64,000 nucleotides of DNA from Phenylobacterium sp. GTDB lineage: Bacteria; Pseudomonadota; Alphaproteobacteria; Caulobacterales; Caulobacteraceae. Shown in pieces: positions 1-8,094 of the stretch. The position numbers and the translations under genes are program-made. The stretch covers positions 1 to 64,000 of the forward strand of contig NZ_JAUSLG010000089.1 in NCBI RefSeq assembly GCF_030646615.1. The letters run 5' to 3'. Position 1 is the first letter of the stretch. Each line of letters opens with the position of its first letter. Under the pieces are notes generated by a model. The model did no database searches. It was not told the DNA's origin and saw only the letters and a program-made list of their open reading frames with translations.

Positions 1-73
<73 letters not shown>

Positions 74-83
74 TACATCCCAT

Positions 84-120
84 AACGCCCGCCAGGACCT
101 AAACCCCCCGGCGGGCGTTT
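84..120 (+). terminator. Intrinsic terminator after the initiator tRNA
   Basis: Perfect arms AACGCCCGCC (84-93) and GGCGGGCGTT (110-119) with a 16-base loop, ending in a short T run. It lies 11 bases after the tRNA CCA end. Confidence 0.8.
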
Positions 121-163
121 CGGCGTCAAGGCCATGGCCGCCAACGCCTTCCCGCAGATCAGA

Positions 164-1210
164 TCAGCCAAGCACGTCCGTCAGGCGTCGCCAGAGTTCT
201 TGGTCGAAGTTCGGGTCCACCGCGGCCGCCCCGGTGCGGACGACCACTAATCGGCGGCTAGGAACCACGTAGAGCCGGCGGTCCAGAGCCCCGAAGGCGC
301 CCACCAGATCATCGGGCGCGGTGGGGATCAGGGGGCCTTCCGCGCGTCCGCCCTGGGCGCGGATGACGTAGTCGCCGCCGTTCAGCCACCAGAGCCGCCC
401 GTAGGCCGGGTTGGCGTCGGACGGCTGGAAGAGGGCGTCCAGCTGACCTTGCGAGATGATGCGGGTCCCGTCCTCCGCCAGTCCGTTATTGAGAATCATC
501 AGCCCGAAGCGGGCGACGTCCTGCGGCGTGGTCACCAGGCCTGTGGCGTTCCCGACTGAGGCCAGCGCGGCCGGCCGCTTGCGCCACGCCGTCTGGCTCA
601 TGCCCAGCGGTGTGGTCAGCCAGTCCTGGGTGAGGGTCTCGAGGGGCTGGCCGGCGGCCGCGGTCAGGATGTCCTTAGTGATCGCATAGACCGGCGTGTT
701 GTAGAGGAAGGCCGATCCGGCGGGCGCCACATAGGCGAACTGCTCATCGAGACCCGAACTCATGATCAGGAGGTCGATAACCCGGATCTTTGCTTCCTGA
801 TCGGCCGAGGCTTTTGACCATCCCTCGCCCAGGTAGCGCGAAACCGGCGCGTCCACGTCGAGCAGTTCCTTGTCGACGGCGACGCCGACGAGGACGGCGA
901 TGAAGCTCTTCTGCTGGGACGCGACGTCCTCCAGCAGGACGCCCTCAGCGGTCAGGCCATAGGTCAGGTTGGCGAACACCTGGTCGTCCTGGGGCGCGGG
1001 CCAGGCCTCATGGACCAGCATCTGGCCGTCCAGGATCACGATGAAACCGGTGCTGTTCTGGTGCTTCAGATAGGTGAGGAGGTCATTCATCGCAGCTGAG
1101 GCGGGGGCTTGGAGCGTGGGGTCAGGGGCGGTTTGCGCGCAGCCGCCTGGCGCCGTCGCCAGAAGGGCGAGGACCGCGGCGAGCATGCGAGGCTGAAGCG
1201 TGGATGTCAT
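164..1210 (-). CDS. Serine hydrolase, beta-lactamase/penicillin-binding protein fold (class C-like)
   Basis: A 348-residue exported serine hydrolase of the class C beta-lactamase / DD-peptidase fold. The nucleophile motif SQQK lies at residues 98-101 and is followed by the usual helix text VGVAVDKELLDVDAPV. A LYNTPVY segment matches the second (Y-x-N-like) motif region. The third, KTG-like motif is not clear. The start was taken at the ATG at 1210, which has AAGG seven bases upstream and opens directly into a signal peptide with a cysteine after APGG (a weak lipobox); an ATG 45 bases further upstream is less likely. Family members act as esterases, peptidases or 6-aminohexanoate-dimer hydrolases, so the substrate cannot be told. 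It stands alone, convergent to nothing and divergent from the next gene. Confidence 0.8.
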   Translation of the reverse strand: MTSTLQPRMLAAVLALLATAPGGCAQTAPDPTLQAPASAAMNDLLTYLKHQNSTGFIVILDGQMLVHEAWPAPQDDQVFANLTYGLTAEGVLLEDVASQQKSFIAVLVGVAVDKELLDVDAPVSRYLGEGWSKASADQEAKIRVIDLLIMSSGLDEQFAYVAPAGSAFLYNTPVYAITKDILTAAAGQPLETLTQDWLTTPLGMSQTAWRKRPAALASVGNATGLVTTPQDVARFGLMILNNGLAEDGTRIISQGQLDALFQPSDANPAYGRLWWLNGGDYVIRAQGGRAEGPLIPTAPDDLVGAFGALDRRLYVVPSRRLVVVRTGAAAVDPNFDQELWRRLTDVLG

Positions 1211-1484
1211 CGTCGCCTTCAGATGCTGTCGGCGGTGTTTGGGTGGGCGTTGCAAACCCTCAACCCCCTAGGCGCCGCCGCGCCCGCCGTCTGTCGCACA
1301 CCCTTGCACAGCGTTATTTGGTAGGTCTCACGGCCGCTGCGGGCAAGCCATCTGCCCGGGGGTCCCGCGGTTGGCCGGCATAAGGTATGGTCCACAGGCC
1401 GAGGCGCGCATGCGACAATGGCGCGCCGAGCGCGCCTTGTGACGCAGCCAGGCTCAACGGGACGAACGTCGGGAGAACAATGAA

Positions 1485-2810
1485 ATGGTGGGGCCAGACA
1501 GGCGAGTCTTCCTGGGCGCCGGCGCGCTGCTGTCGCTTGCCACCGGCGTCCCTGCCGCCCGCGCAACTCAACCGACCGGGAACAGCGCATCAATGAACAG
1601 CCCCTCCATCGAGGCCGACCTGCTTCGCTATGTCGGCTACGGCGAAAAGCGCGCCGGCGGCCCCGGCGACACGGCCTGCGGCGAGTGGCTGGCAGGCGAG
1701 CTTGCGGGCCTGGGCTACGCGGTCGAGCGGCAAACCTTTTCCGCGCCGTTTTTTGACACGCAGCGGGCCGACATCGAGATCGGCGGCGCCCATACCCCCC
1801 TTTATCCTCAGCCCATCGTCAGGCCCACCGGACCCGAAGGTGTCTCCGGCCCCCTGGTGCGGGTCGATTCCGGCGGCCGTTATTCCGGCGCGCTGGACGG
1901 CGCCATCGCCGTGGTCGATCTGGCGCATGCGCGCTGGTCGTCGCTGCTGTCGCCCGGCGCGAGAGATCCCATCAAGCGGGCCTTCGCCGGCGGCGCCAAG
2001 GCGGCCGTGGCGATCACCAACGGCCCCACCGGCAAGGTGATCGCGCTCAACGCCGATGGCCGCGGGCCGATGTTTGACGGGCCTGTCGCCTTGGTCGCGC
2101 CGGAGGACGCCGGCGACATCCTGGCCGGCGCCATGGAACGGCGAGAGGCGCGCCTCACCATCCAGGGGGACGGCGGGCGGCGAACGGCCTTCAACTTTGT
2201 CGGCCGGATGGACCGGGGCAAGGGGCGGTGGCTGGCGATCTCGACCCCCCGATCCGGCTGGTTCGTCTGCGCGGCCGAGCGGGGGCCTGGCGTGGCGGTC
2301 TGGCTGGATCTTGCACGATGGGCGCGCGACGCCCTCCCGGACCACGACCTGACCTTCATCTGCAATACGGGCCACGAATACGAATACCTCGGGGCGGCCG
2401 AGGCCATGAAGGCGATCGCCCCGCCACCGGCCGCCACGCACTTCTGGCTCCACCTGGGGGCGAATGTGGCGGCCCGCGACTGGCACGAGACACCCGGGAA
2501 ACCCGCCCCGCTGCCCAGCGTGGACAGCCAGCGGTTCCTGTCGGTATCGCCCGATCTGCTCCCGATGGCCCGCGAGGTGTTCGCCGGCCAGACAGGCTAT
2601 GAGGCCCCGGTCTCGAGCCAGGTGCTGGCCGCCGGCGAACTGGTCGAGGTCATCAAGGCCGGCTACAGCCCGGCCGCCGGGGTCTTCGGCATCCACCGCT
2701 ATCACCACGTGGCCGAGGACGACGAGCGCTGCCTGAACGTCGCGGCGACCGTCGCAGCGGCCGAGGGCTTCCGTCGGCTCGTCGCCCAGGTGGCGGCGGC
2801 GGACATCTAG
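1485..2810 (+). CDS. Tat-exported M28-family-like protein, probable loss of zinc ligands
   Basis: A 441-residue protein with a twin-arginine signal (DRRVFLGAGALLSLATG) at the N terminus, so probably folded before export. The fold order resembles M28 aminopeptidases: an N-terminal GYGEKRAGGPGDTACGEWLA segment, a protease-associated insert near residues 130-215, then the catalytic-like part from about 250. Where family members carry the H-x-D zinc ligands, this protein reads ISTPRSGWF, and the usual EE pair reads HEYEYLG. WLHLGAN replaces the later acidic ligand region. Either the metal site is rebuilt or the protein is a non-catalytic relative. The start ATG at 1485 has GGGAG nine bases upstream. 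Confidence 0.62.
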   Translation: MVGPDRRVFLGAGALLSLATGVPAARATQPTGNSASMNSPSIEADLLRYVGYGEKRAGGPGDTACGEWLAGELAGLGYAVERQTFSAPFFDTQRADIEIGGAHTPLYPQPIVRPTGPEGVSGPLVRVDSGGRYSGALDGAIAVVDLAHARWSSLLSPGARDPIKRAFAGGAKAAVAITNGPTGKVIALNADGRGPMFDGPVALVAPEDAGDILAGAMERREARLTIQGDGGRRTAFNFVGRMDRGKGRWLAISTPRSGWFVCAAERGPGVAVWLDLARWARDALPDHDLTFICNTGHEYEYLGAAEAMKAIAPPPAATHFWLHLGANVAARDWHETPGKPAPLPSVDSQRFLSVSPDLLPMAREVFAGQTGYEAPVSSQVLAAGELVEVIKAGYSPAAGVFGIHRYHHVAEDDERCLNVAATVAAAEGFRRLVAQVAAADI

Positions 2811-2824
2811 GGCCGGCGAACCGT

Positions 2825-3574
2825 TCAGGCCCCGGCCTCATCCCTGGGCTTGCAGATCGTCATGAAGCCGCCGGCCATGAATGCGGCCATGCGCTCCTTG
2901 ACGGCGACGAAGTCCTCGGAGCTGCACACCCCGTTGGACAGCTTGTCGATGCGGCCCGTCCTGGCCAGCGTCAGCATGAGTGCGCCGGTGACGAAGTGGT
3001 AGCCCCAGAAGATGTCGGCCTCGGCGCAGTCGGGCAGGGCCTTCTTCAGGAGATCGATCAGGCGCAGGACCACCGGATCGAAGTGCTGGTCCATCAGTTC
3101 TGCGCCCCATTCGGGGGTGTTGGCCACCTGGGCGCCGAGGGCTCCATAGTTCTTCCAGGGCTCGCCGCCCTGGATGTAGAGATCAAGGTCGGTGTCGAGG
3201 AAGGCGCGCAGGGCGCCCTCGACCGTGGGGCTGCCCTGGGTTTCGGCGTCGTACCGGTCGAGCGCCGCCATCCGCAGATCGCGGGTGACCACGGCCCGGC
3301 GGGCGAAGACCGCGTCGAACAACTGCTTCTTGTCGTTGAAATAGTAGTTCACGAGCGTGTGGTGGGCGCCGACCTCCTTGGCGACATCCTTCAGCGTCAC
3401 CCCATGCAGCCCATGGCGGGAAAACAGCCGCTCGGCCGCGTCGAGGATCTGCTCCATCTTGTCGGCGCGCTGTTGCTCCTTGGTGGGGCGCGCCGCCGTG
3501 CGCACAGGGGGCGCCGCCCTGCCCTTGGGCGAGGGTTTCGGGGCGCTCTCGGGGAGGGGATCACTCGCGGCCAT
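2825..3574 (-). CDS. TetR/AcrR family transcriptional regulator
   Basis: A 249-residue regulator. After a proline-rich N-terminal tail the TetR helix-turn-helix occupies roughly residues 40-85 (AAERLFSRHGLHGVTLKDVA, then NYYFNDKKQLFDAVF), and the C-terminal part is an all-helical ligand domain. The ATG at 3574 lies inside the 3' end of the acyl-CoA ligase gene, overlapping it by 14 bases, so the regulator is the last gene of the receptor-carrier-esterase-ligase operon. A likely role is repression of that operon, relieved by a substrate or acyl-CoA. The palindrome at 10428-10447 is the obvious operator candidate. Function is inferred from position. Confidence 0.88.
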   Translation of the reverse strand: MAASDPLPESAPKPSPKGRAAPPVRTAARPTKEQQRADKMEQILDAAERLFSRHGLHGVTLKDVAKEVGAHHTLVNYYFNDKKQLFDAVFARRAVVTRDLRMAALDRYDAETQGSPTVEGALRAFLDTDLDLYIQGGEPWKNYGALGAQVANTPEWGAELMDQHFDPVVLRLIDLLKKALPDCAEADIFWGYHFVTGALMLTLARTGRIDKLSNGVCSSEDFVAVKERMAAFMAGGFMTICKPRDEAGA

Positions 3575-5141
3575 ACTCAGCTCTCAGTCGGGACTTGTCG
3601 ATCTTACCAGTAGCGGCCAGCGGCATCTGTTCCACCCGGATGATGGCGTCGGGAATCCACCAGGACGCCACCCGGGTGTGCAGAGGCGAAAGCAGCGCCT
3701 CGTCGCTGACCCCCTCGCTGCGGGCCTGGACCACCAGGATCGGGCGTTCGCCCCACTTGGCGTCGCGACGGCCGATCACCGCGGCCAGGGAGACGCCGGG
3801 GATCTCATTGACCACCGCCTCGATCTCGGCGGGATTGATCCATTCGCCGCCGGACTTGATCAGGTCCTTCGCCCGGCCCGTGATGACCAGTTCGCCGCTT
3901 GCCTCGATGCGGGCGAGATCGCCTGTGGGGAACCAGCCGTCGTCGTCTGTGGCCGGAGACTCCTCGCCGAAATAGCGGCGCACCACCGCTGGACCCTTCA
4001 CCACCAAATGGCCCTCCGCCCCCCGCTGGTCGGCGAGGGGGCGGCCCTCGGCGTCGGTCAGCAGCAGATCCACCCCTACCGCCGGCCGGCCGGAACGGGC
4101 GGCGGAGCGGTGGGGATCGTTCGGCCTGGCGAAGACGCCCGATGGCGAGAGCTCGGTCATCCCCCAGCTGGTCTGGACGGTGACCCCGAGCCGGTCTTCC
4201 AGCCGCGCCATGAGCGCCGGCGCCAAGGGCGCCCCGCCCACCACCAGGCGCTCCAGGGACGGCGTCTGGCCGCCGCTCGCCTCCACATGCTCCAACAGGC
4301 CCAGCCAGACGGTGGCGACCCCGACGCCGATGGTGACGCCCTCGGCCTCGATCAGCTGCGCCAGGGCCGCCCCCTCAAGCCGCCGGCCCGGCAGCACCAT
4401 CCTGGCGCCCGCCGCCGGTATGGCGAAGGGCAGTCCCCAGGCGTTGGCGTGGAACATCGGCACCGCCACCAGCACGCTGTCACGGGCGGAGAGGCCCAGG
4501 ACGTCGGTCTGCAGCAGGCGCAGGGTGTGCAGATAGCTGGACCGATGGGTGTAGGTGACGCCCTTTGGCGCGCCCGTGGTTCCGGAGGTGAAGCAGAGAC
4601 CGCAGGGCGCCGTCTCGTCGAACTGGCCCCAGGCGATCTTGGGGGCTGCGCCCTCCATCAGCGACTCCAGGCGGATGGGGGCTGAATCGTCAGCCGTCGC
4701 CTCGGGGTCAATCAGCAGCAGGTCGATTTGCGAGGCGGCCGCCCCGACCAGCCGGCCTGCGAGATCCGCCAGGTCTTGGCTTACGATGAGAAGGCGCGCC
4801 TCAGACCGGCTGATCATCGCTGCAAGCTGGTCCGGCGTGAGCCGGGGATTGAGCGTGTGGCACACCGCCCCCATGGCCATGATCCCGTACCAGGCCTCCA
4901 GGTGCGCCTGGCTGTTCCAGGCCAGGGTGGCGACCCGGTCGCCGGTCCTGACGCCCCGATCATGCAGCACCTGTGAAACTCGGCGGGCGCGCTCGCGCAG
5001 GTCGGCATAGTTGATGCGGATCCGCCGGCCATCGGCCTGGGCGCTGACCACCTCGGCCTGCGGAGTCCATTTGGCCGCGTGGTCAAGGAACCTGTCGAGG
5101 GTGAGCGCATAGGCCTGCATCTCCCCATCGGCTACGGGCAT
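3561..5141 (-). CDS. Acyl-CoA synthetase (AMP-forming), medium/long-chain type
   Basis: A 526-residue ANL-superfamily ligase that activates a carboxylic acid through an acyl-AMP and transfers it to CoA. The P-loop motif CFTSGTTGAPKGVTYTHRSS is intact, followed by TSWGMTELSPSG, then DDGWFPTGDLARI, the hinge ITGRAKDLIKSGGEWINPAE and the C-terminal catalytic lysine in PLAATGKIDK. The THRSSYLHTL text after the P-loop is typical of the AlkK/DmdB-like branch that handles medium-chain or methylthio-acids. The ATG at 5141 has GGAGGG five bases upstream and overlaps the esterase stop by 10 bases. The neighbouring esterase suggests it activates the acid freed from an imported ester. Confidence 0.92.
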   Translation of the reverse strand: MPVADGEMQAYALTLDRFLDHAAKWTPQAEVVSAQADGRRIRINYADLRERARRVSQVLHDRGVRTGDRVATLAWNSQAHLEAWYGIMAMGAVCHTLNPRLTPDQLAAMISRSEARLLIVSQDLADLAGRLVGAAASQIDLLLIDPEATADDSAPIRLESLMEGAAPKIAWGQFDETAPCGLCFTSGTTGAPKGVTYTHRSSYLHTLRLLQTDVLGLSARDSVLVAVPMFHANAWGLPFAIPAAGARMVLPGRRLEGAALAQLIEAEGVTIGVGVATVWLGLLEHVEASGGQTPSLERLVVGGAPLAPALMARLEDRLGVTVQTSWGMTELSPSGVFARPNDPHRSAARSGRPAVGVDLLLTDAEGRPLADQRGAEGHLVVKGPAVVRRYFGEESPATDDDGWFPTGDLARIEASGELVITGRAKDLIKSGGEWINPAEIEAVVNEIPGVSLAAVIGRRDAKWGERPILVVQARSEGVSDEALLSPLHTRVASWWIPDAIIRVEQMPLAATGKIDKSRLRAEYGRE

Positions 5142-6766
5142 GACGGCCCTCCGGCCGGGAGCGGCGGCGCCACGACGCCGACATTCCAGTTCCAGGCCGT
5201 GGTCCCGTCCTTTCGGCGCCGGCAGACGACGGCTTCATTCAGTTCGAACATGCCGGGCATGAGATCATGGCCCGGCTGGGGCGCATCAACGAAGGCCATG
5301 TAGGCCTGGTCCTCGGCATAGGGGCGCCAGACCGGCCCGCCCTCGACTGCCGGCGCCCCGCTGCGTGCGAAGCTCGTCCAATAGTCCATCATGGCCGCCG
5401 ACAACGCCCGTTCGGCCGGCGTGTCGGGCGACGCGGGCCACCTGGGCGGCGTGCGACCCTGGGTCCCGAAGACGTAGGGGATCTCGGCGGCGTGGAAGGC
5501 GTGCAGGTCCAACTGATCGGCGGTCGGATAGCCATGGTCGAACAGGTAGAGATAGGCGTCCCGCCCCTGGGCGGTCTGGCTGCGCGCCAGACGTTCGGCG
5601 GTCCAGCCGTAGAGCGCATCCCGCGGCGCAGCCAGCACGCTGGCGGCCAGATCATCGCTCGGATAGAGCCGGAGGAAGTCTTCGGACAGGTCGCCGTAGC
5701 GCGCGCCGATGAGCGCTTCGTAGGCCTCCGGGCTCTCGGGCGGCGGCGGGGCCAGGAAGCGGAGCGAACGGATCTCCCCTTCATTGAAGCCGGTCAGGAC
5801 GGGCGCCGCCGCCTGTTCGCCGCGATCAAACACCTCGACGAGCTGGCGCGGCATGACGCGGCCATCGACCGTCCCCCAGGGCTGGAAGCCGGCCGTGGCG
5901 GCGGCGATCGTCAGGGCCTGGGCGTCCATGGCCCGAAGCCGGGCCAGGCTGCGGGCTTCCAGCCGACGGCCGAGCTCTACGCCGGCGGACTCCGCCGAGG
6001 GCGCCCCGTGCCGATCGGCCTTCAGCTCCGGCGTCGAGATCATGTAGGCGCTCTGGGCCACCGCCTTGTGGAACAGGCCCCGGGCTGTGGGCGAGGCCAT
6101 GAGATACATGACGCTCAGCGCCCCTGCGGACTCGCCGGCCACGGTGACATTGGCCGGGTCGCCCCCGAAGGCGGCGATACTGTCCTGAACCCACCTCAGC
6201 GCAGCGATCTGGTCGAGCAGTCCGTAGTTGCCGGAGACGCCGTCGGGGGATTCCGTGCTGAGTTCCGGATGGGCCAGATAGCCCAGGACGCCCAGCCGGT
6301 AGTTGATCGTGACCACCACCAGCCCCTGGGCGGCGAGCTTTGCTCCGTCATACATCGGCTCGCTGCCGGCGCCGGTCGTCAGGGAGCCGCCGTGGATCCA
6401 GACGAACACCGGGGCGTCGCGCCCCCCGGCGGGCGCCCAGATGTTCAGATAGAGGCAGTCTTCGCTGACCGCCCGGTGGCGTGCGGCATAGATGCTGTCG
6501 GGCCGGGATGGGGGCTGGGGACAGGCCGCGCCGAACTGCGAGGCCTCGCGGACCTCGGTCCAGCTCGCCGCCGGGGCCGGCGGACGCCAGCGGCGAGGAC
6601 CCACGGGCGGGGCGGCATAGGGCAGGCCCCTGAACACCGCGACGCCATCCTGGACCTCGCCGCGGACCGGCCCGGAGACGGTCTCGATAACCGGGCCTCG
6701 GGCCAGCGCCTGGGCCGGCAGGGACAGAACTGAAGCCGCCAGCAGGGCGATCATGCTGCGTCTCAT
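5132..6766 (-). CDS. Carboxylesterase type B, exported
   Basis: A 544-residue type B carboxylesterase (alpha/beta hydrolase). A signal peptide ending near LPAQALA precedes a mature enzyme with the oxyanion motif WIHGGS (124-128), EDCLYLNIW (102-110), the nucleophile elbow GESAG (211-215, Ser213), an acidic residue in GFNEGEIRS and the histidine region FHAAEIPYVFG. All elements of the triad appear to be present. The start at 6766 gives an ATGA overlap with the MFS stop, and in-frame sequence further upstream is only the shadow of the MFS gene. It probably cleaves an ester in the periplasm or at the cell surface, feeding the downstream CoA ligase. Confidence 0.92.
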   Translation of the reverse strand: MRRSMIALLAASVLSLPAQALARGPVIETVSGPVRGEVQDGVAVFRGLPYAAPPVGPRRWRPPAPAASWTEVREASQFGAACPQPPSRPDSIYAARHRAVSEDCLYLNIWAPAGGRDAPVFVWIHGGSLTTGAGSEPMYDGAKLAAQGLVVVTINYRLGVLGYLAHPELSTESPDGVSGNYGLLDQIAALRWVQDSIAAFGGDPANVTVAGESAGALSVMYLMASPTARGLFHKAVAQSAYMISTPELKADRHGAPSAESAGVELGRRLEARSLARLRAMDAQALTIAAATAGFQPWGTVDGRVMPRQLVEVFDRGEQAAAPVLTGFNEGEIRSLRFLAPPPPESPEAYEALIGARYGDLSEDFLRLYPSDDLAASVLAAPRDALYGWTAERLARSQTAQGRDAYLYLFDHGYPTADQLDLHAFHAAEIPYVFGTQGRTPPRWPASPDTPAERALSAAMMDYWTSFARSGAPAVEGGPVWRPYAEDQAYMAFVDAPQPGHDLMPGMFELNEAVVCRRRKDGTTAWNWNVGVVAPPLPAGGPSCP

Positions 6767-8094
6767 GCCCGCGCCTCCACGCCTTCGCGCCGGATCGCCC
6801 GGGCCAGCCACAGGAAGGCCAGGATCGCCACGCCGTAGAACGGGACCAGGCTGTAGAAGGCCAGTTGCAGGGAGTTGTCGGGGTGGGACGGGCGAAGCCA
6901 GTCGCTCATGAAGCCCAGATAGGTGGGCCCAAGTCCCAGGCCGATGAGGTTCATGACCAGCAGGAGGAGGGCGCCGGCCAAGGTCCTCTGGTCGGGGCGA
7001 ACCTCTTCCTGCACCAGGGTGACGGCCGGCGAGAGGTAGAAGTAGTTGAGCCCCGTGGGCAGGGCGAGGAAGAGGAGCGCCAGGGGCCAACTCGGCGCCC
7101 AGACAAAGCCCACGAACAGCGGCGCGGCCAGGGCCAGCCCGATGGCGGGGATATAGGCGTAGGCCGCCTTCCATCGTGGCGCATAGCGGTCGATCAGCCG
7201 GCCTGAGACGAACATGCCAGCGCTCACCCCGACGCCGATCAGCAGGGCGTACCACAGGGCCACCTGCTGCAGCGTCATCCCCTTTTCGCGCATCAGGAAG
7301 AGGGTGGTGAAGTTCAGCACGGCATAGGTGATGAACTGCGTCGCCGCGCAGGCCAGGGCGGTGCGCAACAGCACCGGATGGGTGAAGAAGAGTCGGCAGG
7401 TGTCCCAGAAACTCGCCTGGGGCGGCGCTGCGGCGGTGGCGTCCAGAATCTCCGCAGGCGGAACCGCGGGCTGGTCCAGGGCGCCTCGCCGAGGCTCGCG
7501 CACAAAGACCCACACCGCCACGGCCGTGACCACGCCGATCGCGCCGACCCAGAGGAAGGCCAGGCGCCAGGAATAGGCCGCGGCGATGGAGGCGCCAAAC
7601 GCGATGCCGATCGCCTGGCCGATGGGTGGCCCCAGATTGAACAGGCTGAGCGCCGTGCCCCGCCGGCCGGAGGGGAAGTAGTCGGAAATGATGGCGTAGG
7701 AGGGCGGCACGCCGCCGGCCTCGCCCACGCCGACGGCCATGCGCGCTGCAGCCAGTTGCGGATAGCTGCCCGCCAGGCCGCAGGCGGCGGTGGCGGCGCT
7801 CCAGAGCCCGCAGGAGAAGGCCAGCACCTTCACCCGGTTGGTCCGGTCCGCCAGCCATCCGACCGGCAGGGCGAGAATGCAGTAGAAGAGCGCGAAATAG
7901 AGTCCGCTGATCAGGCCAAGCTGACCATCGGTGACGCCCAGTTCGTCCTGGATGGGCTTGGCCAGAATCGACAGCAGCTGTCGATCCAGGAAGTTCAGGA
8001 CATAGATGAAGCACAGGGTCGCCAGCACCGCCCAGGCCGTGGGGCCTGGGCGGGCGGTGACGGCCGCGGCGGGGGAATGCGCCTGGACCGACAT
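6763..8094 (-). CDS. MFS transporter, Spinster-like branch
   Basis: A 443-residue major facilitator with about twelve hydrophobic segments. The first helix carries VLNFLDRQLLSILAKPIQ, and the loop between helices 2 and 3 reads GWLADRTNRVKVL, both usual in the Spns-like carriers of Caulobacterales and sphingomonads. The start overlaps the TonB receptor stop as TGATG, and the stop overlaps the esterase start as ATGA, so translation of the three genes is coupled. It probably moves the receptor-imported compound, or the acid freed by the esterase, across the inner membrane. The substrate is not identifiable from sequence. Confidence 0.9.
   Translation of the reverse strand: MSVQAHSPAAAVTARPGPTAWAVLATLCFIYVLNFLDRQLLSILAKPIQDELGVTDGQLGLISGLYFALFYCILALPVGWLADRTNRVKVLAFSCGLWSAATAACGLAGSYPQLAAARMAVGVGEAGGVPPSYAIISDYFPSGRRGTALSLFNLGPPIGQAIGIAFGASIAAAYSWRLAFLWVGAIGVVTAVAVWVFVREPRRGALDQPAVPPAEILDATAAAPPQASFWDTCRLFFTHPVLLRTALACAATQFITYAVLNFTTLFLMREKGMTLQQVALWYALLIGVGVSAGMFVSGRLIDRYAPRWKAAYAYIPAIGLALAAPLFVGFVWAPSWPLALLFLALPTGLNYFYLSPAVTLVQEEVRPDQRTLAGALLLLVMNLIGLGLGPTYLGFMSDWLRPSHPDNSLQLAFYSLVPFYGVAILAFLWLARAIRREGVEARA

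Noticed and set aside
1219..1593. Minus-strand frame in the gap between the first two protein genes
   Set aside because: Composition and overlap with both gene ends point to chance; no signal or domain text.
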